The notes under the pieces are model-generated. The model was not told where the DNA came from. It saw nothing but the letters and a program-made list of their open reading frames with translations, and searched no databases. DNA of 64,000 nucleotides from Burkholderia sp. PAMC 26561 (GTDB lineage Bacteria > Pseudomonadota > Gammaproteobacteria > Burkholderiales > Burkholderiaceae): contig NZ_CP014308.1 of NCBI RefSeq assembly GCF_001557535.2, positions 186,001-250,000 on the forward strand, given 5' to 3'. Within the stretch, counting starts at the first letter, position 1. Every line of letters starts with the position of its first letter. The translations under genes and the position numbers were made by a program. Shown piece by piece: positions 1-7,733 of the stretch.

Positions 1-50
1 AACGATTTTATTTCATCGGCAAATTTCGCAAACGAAAGGGACGGTATCGC

Positions 51-533
51 ATGACTCACCCTGACTTGGAAGTCTTATTGAAACTGCGCATTAACGAGAA
101 GCCGCTCGAGCTACAGGTCGATTCGCGGACGACATTGCTCGACCTTCTGCGTGAAAGGCTGGATCTGACCGGTACAAAAAAGGGATGTGATCACGGGCAG
201 TGCGGAGCCTGCACGGTTCACATCAATGGGGAAGCGCAGCTGTCTTGTCTGACACTGGCCGTCATGTGTCAAGACACCGATATCCGGACAATAGAGAGCC
301 TTGCCACGAGCGACGTTCTCCATTCGTTGCAACAAGCATTTATCGAGCACGATGCGTTTCAATGTGGCTACTGCACGTCCGGGCAGATCATGAGCGCGGC
401 GACCCTTATAAATCAGCCGGTGCTAACCGATCCTGAGATCCGCGACGGGATGAGTGGCAATTTGTGCCGCTGCGCCGCATACCCCAATATCGTGGCGGCC
501 ATTAAGGCGGCATACCTCTCGAAAGGAATTTAG
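51..533 (+). CDS. Molybdenum hydroxylase, 2Fe-2S subunit
   Basis: Small iron-sulfur subunit of a xanthine dehydrogenase/aldehyde oxidoreductase-type enzyme; it passes electrons from the molybdenum site to FAD. The N-terminal plant-ferredoxin-type cluster is bound by Cys46, Cys51, Cys54 and Cys66 (CDHGQCGAC and SCL). The second, all-helical cluster uses Cys105, Cys108, Cys139 and Cys141 (CGYC and CRC). At 160 aa the length is normal for the family. No signal peptide is visible, unlike the Tat-exported PaoA of E. coli, so a cytoplasmic enzyme is inferred. It is the first gene of a three-gene operon; the FAD subunit starts three bases after its stop. A purine-rich stretch (GAAAGGGACGG) precedes the ATG. 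Family is certain; the substrate is not known. Confidence 0.93.
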   Translation: MTHPDLEVLLKLRINEKPLELQVDSRTTLLDLLRERLDLTGTKKGCDHGQCGACTVHINGEAQLSCLTLAVMCQDTDIRTIESLATSDVLHSLQQAFIEHDAFQCGYCTSGQIMSAATLINQPVLTDPEIRDGMSGNLCRCAAYPNIVAAIKAAYLSKGI

Positions 534-536
534 TCC

Positions 537-1607
537 ATGCAGCCGTTCGAGTACGTCTGTGCAACTGATGAGGCCACCGCGATCGAACAGGTTGCCTCGG
601 ACCATACCGCCTCCTTCATCGCCGGTGGAACCACAATGGTGGACTTGATGAAGGAGCAAGTATTTCGACCAAGCCGGCTAGTCGATATTTCCCGCTTACC
701 GATGTACGAGATTGCAGAGCTACCAGGTGGCACTTTGCAGATTGGTGCAAACGCCAAGAACGCAGTTGTCGCCAATCATCCCCTGGTCCGTTCACGTTTC
801 CCAGGGCTTTCAGAAGCAATCTCCGCTGGTGCGTCCCGCCAAATTCGGTCCATGGCGTCTGTAGCCGGAAATATCCTGCAGCGAACCCGATGCCCTTATC
901 TGCGTGATGTTCACCAGCCGTGCAACAAGCGGTCCCCCGGCTCCGGCTGTTCGGCTATTATTGGTTTCAACCGGCTACACGCGATACTCGGTCACACCGA
1001 CGACGGTCCGACCGGAAGTCACAGCTGCATCGCAACCTACCCATCGGATATGGCAGTCATGCTCGCTGCCCTGGACGCAGTGGTGGTCACTCGCTCACGC
1101 GTTGGGGAAGAACGCTTCCTGATTAATGATTTACTGCGTCTTCCAGCTAACGAGCCCGGTCTCGACTCTAACCTGCCGCATGGATCGCTCATCATTGCGA
1201 TTGAGCTTCCAATGTTTGGTGGGATTTCGCACTACCTCAAGGTTCGCGACCGAGCTTCGTATGCTTTCGCGCTGGTCTCCTGTGCGGTGGCAATTGATCT
1301 GCATGATGGACGGATCGACCACGTAAAGATTGCTTTGGGTGGATTGGCCCATAAACCGTGGCGCGCGCGGGAGGCGGAGGAGATGCTGTCCGGACACATT
1401 CCTTCGGACGAGCTTTTTCGAAGCGCCGCCCAATTGGCATTAACCGGTGCCAAGTATTTCTCACAGAATAACTTCAAGGGCCCCATGGCTATCGAACTTA
1501 TCGCGCGCGGATTGCTGGAAGCTGCCGGCTTGGAACCTTTATCCGGTCCGGCGGGCTCTGTTTTCGCAGCTAACATCGGAGGCGTCGCGGCAAATCATGT
1601 TCAATAA
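537..1607 (+). CDS. Molybdenum hydroxylase, FAD-binding subunit (PaoB/YagS-like)
   Basis: Medium subunit (356 aa) carrying FAD, which hands electrons to the final acceptor. The FAD loop AGGTT lies at residues 29-33 and SVAGN at 108-112. A cysteine-bearing insert around residues 119-138 (Cys119, Cys129, Cys138, with NKRSPGSGCSAI) matches the PaoB/YagS subgroup, where this segment holds an extra 4Fe-4S cluster. That points to an aldehyde-oxidoreductase-like enzyme rather than a classical xanthine dehydrogenase. AGGA lies ahead of the ATG. The end overlaps the next gene by 11 bases, so translational coupling is likely. Confidence 0.93.
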   Translation: MQPFEYVCATDEATAIEQVASDHTASFIAGGTTMVDLMKEQVFRPSRLVDISRLPMYEIAELPGGTLQIGANAKNAVVANHPLVRSRFPGLSEAISAGASRQIRSMASVAGNILQRTRCPYLRDVHQPCNKRSPGSGCSAIIGFNRLHAILGHTDDGPTGSHSCIATYPSDMAVMLAALDAVVVTRSRVGEERFLINDLLRLPANEPGLDSNLPHGSLIIAIELPMFGGISHYLKVRDRASYAFALVSCAVAIDLHDGRIDHVKIALGGLAHKPWRAREAEEMLSGHIPSDELFRSAAQLALTGAKYFSQNNFKGPMAIELIARGLLEAAGLEPLSGPAGSVFAANIGGVAANHVQ

Positions 1608-3867
1608 ATCTGCAGAAACTAAGTTTGTCCCGGTAGCCGTGGGACAGGCGACGCAGCGCGTCGATGGTCGCGCCAAGGTCACCGGAGGCGCACTCTACAC
1701 TGCAGAGCACTCCCTGGAGGGTCTACTGTACGGCGTGGTCGTCGGCAGCGCCATTTCGAGCGGAAGCGTGACTTCCATCGATACAGAGTCTGTCATGGCA
1801 TTGCCTGGTGTCGTCGCTGTTATCACACCCGAGACGGCGCCCCGGATTGGCGAATTACCCGAGAAGACCCAGGGAATTCAATATTCTGGCGAAGGAGGCC
1901 TCATTGAGATGATGGTTCCGATGCAAGACAATTCCGTAAGCTATGCTGGTCAGGCGATAGCTGTAGTTGTTGCTGGAACGTTTGAACAGGCCATTCACGC
2001 CGCAGAAATGCTCCATGTCGAATACCGGCGGAGAGATGCCGAATTGAACTTAGAGACGGCGAGCCGACGGTCGAAGCCAGCGTCGTATTGCGGAATGGAG
2101 CCACTCCAGCTTGAAACCGGGGATCCTGCCAAGGCATATGACGCGGCGGCTATCCGTATCGAGCGAACTTACGAAACACCAGTACACCACCACAATGCTA
2201 TAGAGATGCTATCGACGATCGCGAAGTGGGAAACAAAGAACGGCGACGAACACCTGTTGCTTTACGACACGACACGAGTTCTCAAAAGTCTTAGCGCTGT
2301 GATAGCCCACTGCCTGGACGTGCCCGAATCGAATATCAAAATTGTCGTGAAGTTTCTTGGCGGCTCATTTGGTTCGAAAGCCTGGATGTTTGGGAACACC
2401 CTATTGGCAGCGGCATGTGCTCGGAAACTCGGGCGCCCCCTAAAAATCGCCTTCACTCGACAGCAAATGTTCGAGCTAAACGGTCACCGGCCGGCGACGC
2501 GTCAGGTGATGCGTCTAGGCGCATCGCGGACCGGACGAATCGCCTCATTGCGTCACGAGGCCGTCTCACATACTTCCATGGTGAGCGGATATCCCGAGCC
2601 GTCAACCGGCATGACGATGATGATGTACGGGATAAAGAATCTGGCAATCGCACAGGAAATTAGGCATTTAAACCTGCCAACCCCCATGCCCATGCGGGGC
2701 GTTGGCGTTATAGCGGGAGGCTGGGCACTGGAAAGTCTGCTCGATGAATTAGCGCACGAGCTCGAAATGGATCCCATTGACCTTCGTCTGGCAAACGAGG
2801 CAACTAAGGGCCCGTTCACTGATCTGCCGTTCTCGTCCAAGCATTTGCGAGAGTGCTTCGAGAAAGGTGGGGAGATTTTCGGCTGGAAACGGAGAAAGAT
2901 GCAGCCTGGACTAATACGCTCTGGCAATGAAATGATCGGTTTTGGGGTTGCAAGCAGCACGTTGCCTGCCGTACTAGACGATGCCACCGCCCGCATTACC
3001 TTATTCGCGGATGGGACAGCGAAAGTACGGAGCGCTACCCACGAAATCGGCAACGGGGCTTACACCGTTTTCAAGCAAATCGCTGCTGACGCCATGTCGA
3101 TGCCGATTGATGCTGTTGAGTTCGACCTCGGCGACTCCACCTTTCCTGACTCGCCCATCACCGCAGGATCACGCACTACCGCAAGCGTTGGCGCGGCAGT
3201 CCTGACGGCCGGCGCCAACCTTTTATCTGCGATCAAGGAAGTTGCCCGCCACGATCCTAATTCGGCTCTCTTCGGCCTGCCCGTCGAGCGAATCGTTGCG
3301 TCAAATGCCAGCCTTTCAGACAACACCGCGGGCGGAGCACGCGAAAGCTATTCTCAGGTGCTGCGCCAAGCAGGACGTGAGCTTGTGACCGCAACCGGAG
3401 TCCTCACGCCCGACAGAGACGACAAGAAATTCGAGCTCCACTCATTTGGAGCGATTTTCGCGGAAGTTCGAGTTGACCTTTCGACCGGGGTGGTTCGCGT
3501 CCCTAGGCTCACTGGGGTGTTTGACGTAGGCCGAGTCATCAACCCGCTCACAGCTAGATCGCAACTCATGGGCGGAATGATCGCAGGACTTGGTGCGGCA
3601 CTGATGGAAGAGTCTTACTACGATCCGTACACAGGAAGAGCGGTAATCCGAAACCTAGCGGATTACCACATACCGTGTTGTGCAGACACGCCCGATATTA
3701 CGGTAGAGACATTAGGAATTCCCGATGAGCAGATGGGACTGCTCGGCGCCAGGGGGCTGGGCGAACTTGGAACGAATAATGTCCCCGCGGCGATCGGCAA
3801 TGCGATTTTCAACGCCACTGGCAAGCGGCTCAGGAATTTGCCGTTGACCCCAGATAAGTTCTTCTAA
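1597..3867 (+). CDS. Molybdenum hydroxylase, molybdopterin-binding subunit (PaoC/YagR-like)
   Basis: Large catalytic subunit (756 aa) binding the molybdopterin cofactor. I chose the ATG at 1597 because GGAGG lies at 1578-1582 and the protein then begins in the usual family way; the frame itself stays open further upstream. Seen motifs: GGSFGSKAW in the middle, MRGVGVIAGGWALESLLDEL, and near the end GLGELGT, whose Glu (about residue 723) aligns with the base catalyst of this family. With the two upstream genes it forms a complete alpha-beta-gamma enzyme. No dedicated maturation factor (XdhC/PaoD type) is seen in the window. The substrate, probably an aldehyde or N-heterocycle, cannot be told from sequence. 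Confidence 0.92.
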   Translation: MFNKSAETKFVPVAVGQATQRVDGRAKVTGGALYTAEHSLEGLLYGVVVGSAISSGSVTSIDTESVMALPGVVAVITPETAPRIGELPEKTQGIQYSGEGGLIEMMVPMQDNSVSYAGQAIAVVVAGTFEQAIHAAEMLHVEYRRRDAELNLETASRRSKPASYCGMEPLQLETGDPAKAYDAAAIRIERTYETPVHHHNAIEMLSTIAKWETKNGDEHLLLYDTTRVLKSLSAVIAHCLDVPESNIKIVVKFLGGSFGSKAWMFGNTLLAAACARKLGRPLKIAFTRQQMFELNGHRPATRQVMRLGASRTGRIASLRHEAVSHTSMVSGYPEPSTGMTMMMYGIKNLAIAQEIRHLNLPTPMPMRGVGVIAGGWALESLLDELAHELEMDPIDLRLANEATKGPFTDLPFSSKHLRECFEKGGEIFGWKRRKMQPGLIRSGNEMIGFGVASSTLPAVLDDATARITLFADGTAKVRSATHEIGNGAYTVFKQIAADAMSMPIDAVEFDLGDSTFPDSPITAGSRTTASVGAAVLTAGANLLSAIKEVARHDPNSALFGLPVERIVASNASLSDNTAGGARESYSQVLRQAGRELVTATGVLTPDRDDKKFELHSFGAIFAEVRVDLSTGVVRVPRLTGVFDVGRVINPLTARSQLMGGMIAGLGAALMEESYYDPYTGRAVIRNLADYHIPCCADTPDITVETLGIPDEQMGLLGARGLGELGTNNVPAAIGNAIFNATGKRLRNLPLTPDKFF

Positions 3868-4113
3868 GAGACGGTTTCAAAAAGCCGGGTTTGTGTACCG
3901 CTATGACTTCGGTGACGACTGGCACCACGATATCCACGTCGAAGACGTAGTATGCATCGGTCATCAAGTCAGCCGTGAGGCCTGTGTCATTGCAAGTGCC
4001 GCTGCATGGCCGTCGGAAGACGTAGGTAGCGCTAGCGGCTATCAAGAAATGTTGAGTGTTCTGGGCCAGCGAGCCCAATAGCGAGGAGACTCAGGAATAC
4101 AGGATGTGCGCTA

Positions 4114-4452
4114 GTCCACTGCATCATTGACTTGGCACCGGGCGAATTCGACGGGAAGGATCGTCATATTTCCATTTGATTGGTTTACATGCCGGCCAGT
4201 CGCTCGTTGAGGAAGCGCCCCGACCAACGTGCGATGAAACGTGAGTCGCAGCCCAGTGCGCTCATGATCCCGTCGCGCGATTCACCGTCCTCGAGCATCA
4301 AGATCAGTTTTGCATGTCGCACGTCCGCCGCGCGCACCGTTCGGCTGCGTGCCGCTGAAAGTAATTGCGCACGTTCGGTATCAGTCAGATTCATTTTTCC
4401 CATGCCCTAAATTCGAACATAGACGGGGTGCCAAGTCAATGACGCAGTGGAC
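4114..4452. mobile_element. IS630-family deletion derivative (MITE-like) with 26-bp inverted ends and TA duplication
   Basis: The ends 4114-4139 and 4427-4452 are inverted repeats with one mismatch (left begins GTCCACTGCATCATTGAC, right ends GCAGTGGAC). Both ends are flanked by TA (4112-4113 and 4453-4454), the expected target duplication of IS630/Tc1-type elements. The 339-bp unit keeps only the first part of a transposase gene on the minus strand, so it could move only with help from a full-length relative. Confidence 0.8.
4185..4403 (-). pseudogene. IS630-family transposase, N-terminal fragment
   Basis: The 72-residue frame has the helix-turn-helix head of IS630 transposases: MNLTDTERAQLL, then an RAxxVRHAKLILMLEDGES block, then ALGCDSRFIARWSGRFL and ERLAGM, where it ends. 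The DDE catalytic domain is absent. The preferred start is the ATG giving MNLTDTE (about 4394). It sits inside the 339-bp element with matched ends, so the loss was internal to the element. Confidence 0.8.
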
Positions 4453-4681
4453 TAGTGATGACTTCGATATCGAGTTCTTCGACCGGCGTGCCACCAACGC
4501 TACCCTCTTACTCATGGCCCGGAACAACTGGGGCAAAAAAGACACGCAAATCACCGGCCCTATCGATCATAAAAACCACTTCGGTGCGCTTAACTGACTG
4601 CTTACCGTCAAAGTGAATCAAGATTTCAATGCAAATCGAAGACATGCAACAGTACAAGGGCTTGGTCGTTTCTTCCGACCA

Positions 4682-5881
4682 CTAAAATTTGTGTCTCAGT
4701 CCCGTCGATACGCTTACCTGCCGATTAGTAGACGACGGAGCGCCTACGGTATAGATGGACGCGATTTTGACATAGTGTCCATTGACCAAGGTCGACGCGT
4801 CGCCAGCGGCCAGTTGATATTCGGCAGTGACATACAGCTCCGTACGCGTTGAAAGAAAGTAATCTGCGCCAAGAGTGAGTTGATGCCACTTAGGTTTACT
4901 GCTTTTCCCCGCCTGACCGGGAAGATCGGTGGCATGGCCATCGGTATAAACGTAGTCCGAAATCAACAAAAGGGACGGCTTAATCAGATAACGGAGACTG
5001 ACATCGTAATTGTCCAGCTTTCTGCCCGCGCCATCGTTATAGTCGAGAATGACGCGGCTGAAACTGCTCGCAAGCGTTGCCAGACCCAGCTTGACGCTGG
5101 CTGAGGCCGTACCAATGCGCTGGCGCGCGACCCCGCCATCAATGTTGTAGAAGAAGGCGCCGCTATAATCGTCACCCGACGTGGTGGTCGCGCCGCCGAC
5201 TGCACCGCTTCCGTTCGTCGACGAGTTGGGATGATTAAGCTCGAAGTAGCCGGCTCCAAACGTGACCGGGCCGCCTGTGTAATTGAGCGCGGCCGACCAT
5301 GCACGGTTATTTGCGAAGCCGTCTCCCGGTTGCGATCCGGCTTGATTGCTGAAGCCGTAAAGGCCGTCGGCGGAGAGGCCGCCGAAGGACGCCGACCGAA
5401 ACTTCACCGAATTGTTCACCCGGAAAGTTTGTGTGAGATTGTCGCTATCGCCGATATGCGTTGACGGTGCCCAGATGTACGAACCCACGGACGGCGCCAC
5501 CATGTCCGCAAGCGGATCGTATTGTCGGCCGAACGTTAAAGTGCCCACGTTCGCTTGCGACAGTCCGACGAAGGCCTGCCGCCCGAACAGACGTCCTCCT
5601 TGTTGCAAACTGCCATTTGCAGCGTTGAATCCGCTTTCAAGCATGAAGATTGCAGCAAGGCCGCTGCCCAGGTCTTCGCTTCCTCGCAGGCCCCAGCGGC
5701 TTCCGCCCAGCTTGCCAACGGTCTCTTGCCAGGCGCTCGCGCCTTTCACATTGTTAGTGTAGGAAACCCCGGCGTCGATAATGCCATACAAGGTTACTGA
5801 GTTTTGCGCATGGGCACTGGGCAGGAAAGCAGTCAATGCACCTGCGGCGAACACGGTAAGGCCTGGCCTTTTTCGGATCAT
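4682..5881 (-). CDS. Gram-negative porin (Burkholderia OmpC-type, Porin_4)
   Basis: Outer-membrane trimeric porin of 399 aa. It has a cleavable signal peptide ending SAHA before QNSVTLYG, the family start motif SVTLYGIIDAGV, then alternating beta-strand sequence with GSRWGLRGSEDLG and GRQAFVGL. It ends in ...STGLRHKF with a C-terminal Phe, the usual signal for insertion by the BAM complex. It lies 127 bp beyond the catabolic operon on the same strand and could serve solute entry for it, but a separate promoter in the gap is equally possible. Confidence 0.93.
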   Translation of the reverse strand: MIRKRPGLTVFAAGALTAFLPSAHAQNSVTLYGIIDAGVSYTNNVKGASAWQETVGKLGGSRWGLRGSEDLGSGLAAIFMLESGFNAANGSLQQGGRLFGRQAFVGLSQANVGTLTFGRQYDPLADMVAPSVGSYIWAPSTHIGDSDNLTQTFRVNNSVKFRSASFGGLSADGLYGFSNQAGSQPGDGFANNRAWSAALNYTGGPVTFGAGYFELNHPNSSTNGSGAVGGATTTSGDDYSGAFFYNIDGGVARQRIGTASASVKLGLATLASSFSRVILDYNDGAGRKLDNYDVSLRYLIKPSLLLISDYVYTDGHATDLPGQAGKSSKPKWHQLTLGADYFLSTRTELYVTAEYQLAAGDASTLVNGHYVKIASIYTVGAPSSTNRQVSVSTGLRHKF

Positions 5882-6008
5882 GGCTATTCCAGATATTTAA
5901 TATGGATAACTGAACAAACAGATTTTGGGTTACATCAGGAAGTACACAACCGTTGACCGCTTACATCATCGCGCAAAGGGCGATCAACTTTCCATGTCCC
6001 GCGTGCTC

Positions 6009-6767
6009 TCAGATTGCAAGACGATGCAGGCCACCATCGATCGGGATCACCGTCCCGGTCACATAGCTCGCCAGCGGAGACAACAGGAACGTAACCACGT
6101 TGGCGAACTCCTCCGGTTCGCCGAACCTGCCGATCGGGATGTTGCGCGAGATGTACTCCTGGCGCGATTCGGCTGTCGGATGCAAGGTTTCGAGTATCTG
6201 GCGGCTATTGATCCGGCCCGGGGCGACGCAGTTCACCGTGATGCCGTTTGGCGCGAGTTCGGACGCAAGCGCCTTCGACCAGCTCTGCAACGCCGCCTTT
6301 GCGGGGGCCGCCGCGTTCATTTTTGCGCCGACGACTGCACCTGTCACATTGATTATGCGGCCCCACCCAGCCTTGATCATCTGCGGTGCCATTAGTCCCG
6401 TAAGCCGGCGCGCGGCGTAAAAATTAAGGTCGATGGCTTCGCTCCACACGTCCTCGTCATTATTGTCACCCATGGGACGGGAACCGCCCGCGTTGTTCAC
6501 CAGCATTGCTATCTCGCCCAGTGAGTGCATGGCTTGCGCTGCCACTTGTTCAACACCGGCCGTCGTCGATACATCGCCAATGCACAGAGTGGGCTCGGAC
6601 AGTCCCAGTGCTCTCAATTCGTCTCGTAACGCCTCGAGCGCTTCGGCATTGCGCCCGGCAATCGCGAGCCGGGCGCCTTCGCGCGCCATAGCTTGCGCGA
6701 TCGCGCGTCCAATGCCTGAACTGGCGCCGGTAATCAGGCAGGTGCGTCCGTCGAGTTGCAGGTCCAT
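6009..6767 (-). CDS. SDR-family oxidoreductase lacking the catalytic tyrosine
   Basis: Short-chain dehydrogenase fold of 252 aa. The nucleotide-binding TGASSGIG is at residues 13-20 and NNAG at 91-94. Where the active site should read YxxxK, the sequence reads AAPAK: Lys157 is kept, but residue 153 is Ala rather than Tyr. The usual Ser about 13 residues earlier is also not evident (INVTGAVV). After that the family continues normally (ITVNCVAPGRI). Some SDR subfamilies with an AKAA pattern share this loss, so it may be a divergent clade rather than a dead copy. AGAGGTG precedes the ATG. It is the last gene of the operon starting at 12908, 32 bp after the amidohydrolase. Confidence 0.88.
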   Translation of the reverse strand: MDLQLDGRTCLITGASSGIGRAIAQAMAREGARLAIAGRNAEALEALRDELRALGLSEPTLCIGDVSTTAGVEQVAAQAMHSLGEIAMLVNNAGGSRPMGDNNDEDVWSEAIDLNFYAARRLTGLMAPQMIKAGWGRIINVTGAVVGAKMNAAAPAKAALQSWSKALASELAPNGITVNCVAPGRINSRQILETLHPTAESRQEYISRNIPIGRFGEPEEFANVVTFLLSPLASYVTGTVIPIDGGLHRLAI

Positions 6768-6799
6768 CGGTTCACCTCTTTTAAGTCATCGATCCGATA

Positions 6800-7684
6800 T
6801 TAGATGCGGTAGGTTTTTTCGGCATTGCTCTGGAACAACGCGGTGCGCTCGCTTTCGCTGAAACCGAGCGTTATATGATCGAACGCGTTCCAATAGCTCG
6901 CATAATCTCGCGACATCTTGTCGACAGGAAAATTGCTTGCGAACATGCAGCGGTCAATACCGAAGATTTCGATGGTTTCGAGCACGAGTGGCCTGATGCT
7001 GTCGACGTTCCATTGGCGGTCGAGGAACCCGAAACCTGATATCTTCACCGCTACGTTCGGGCGCTGCGCGAGCAGCCGCATGCCCGTACGCCACGCTTCG
7101 AGATACTGCACCGACGTTTCCATTGGCAAACCCGTATGCGTGAGTACGAACTGGACATCGGGATTGCGTCCGATCAAGTCGGCTCCGAAGGCCATGTCGG
7201 AATGGAAGAGCTGGATATCGAACGACAGATTCATTTGCCGTAGCAGCATGAAATTGCTAGCCCAAAGCTTACTCTCACGCGGGTCCGTGGCGGCCGGATC
7301 GACCTTGTGCTGGATCAGGCTCTGCCGGATACCACGCATGTTTGCGGACTCACAGTGTGCTGCGAGGACATCCGCAGCATTTGTTGCGCCAAGATCCGCA
7401 TACGCCACAATAGCGTGTGGAAACCCGCGCGATGCGGGTGCGTCGGCAACTTGCTGCAGCCAGCGCGTTTCGCGGACCGGATCGCGGGAATCATGTTCCG
7501 CCTGGATATGTACCGCCTTTTCCACGTCGGATCCCGCGATGTCGCCGAGAAAATCTTCGATTAGATAGTCTTTGCGGATCGCCGCATAATCGCCGATTAC
7601 GCGTGGCTGGACGTTGTCAGTCAGCCAGGGATAGTAGTTTGTTTGAAGGTCCCAAATATGAAAGTGGGTATCGATCTTTTGCAT
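6800..7684 (-). CDS. Amidohydrolase-fold lactonase (COG3618 type)
   Basis: TIM-barrel metal-dependent hydrolase of 294 aa related to sugar-acid lactonases (fuconolactonase/rhamnonolactonase) and 2-pyrone-4,6-dicarboxylate hydrolase. It begins MQKIDTHFHIWD with the HxH metal motif at His7 and His9. Further conserved pieces are VLTHTGLP, KISGFG and MFASNFPVDK, the last holding the late metal/base Asp. I chose the ATG at 7684, since GGAG lies eight bases upstream; a TTG at 7696 is in frame but is itself part of that Shine-Dalgarno site. It likely opens a lactone in the pathway fed by the neighbouring TRAP transporter. Substrate unknown. Confidence 0.87.
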   Translation of the reverse strand: MQKIDTHFHIWDLQTNYYPWLTDNVQPRVIGDYAAIRKDYLIEDFLGDIAGSDVEKAVHIQAEHDSRDPVRETRWLQQVADAPASRGFPHAIVAYADLGATNAADVLAAHCESANMRGIRQSLIQHKVDPAATDPRESKLWASNFMLLRQMNLSFDIQLFHSDMAFGADLIGRNPDVQFVLTHTGLPMETSVQYLEAWRTGMRLLAQRPNVAVKISGFGFLDRQWNVDSIRPLVLETIEIFGIDRCMFASNFPVDKMSRDYASYWNAFDHITLGFSESERTALFQSNAEKTYRI

Positions 7685-7733
7685 GCGATGCTCCAATGAA
7701 GAGGTTTAGGCGAAGACGATGACACCGTCGTAC

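Larger units (their letters stand above)
3869..4597 (+). pseudogene. pRiA4b ORF-3-like protein remnant, interrupted by an IS630-type element
   Basis: The hallmark YRYDFGDDWHHDI of the plasmid pRiA4b ORF-3 family is read from 3893, followed by WPSEDVGSASGYQEML, which matches the family's PPEDxGGxxGYEEFL block. The frame stops at 4079. A +1 shift then gives EETQEYRMCA up to 4112. If the element at 4114-4452 is removed with one TA copy, reading continues in frame into SDDFDIEFFDRRATNATL, which resembles the family C-terminus (xFDPExFDxxxVN). So an older gene suffered a frameshift and an insertion. The N-terminal part is missing. Family call rests on motif recognition only. Confidence 0.7.
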
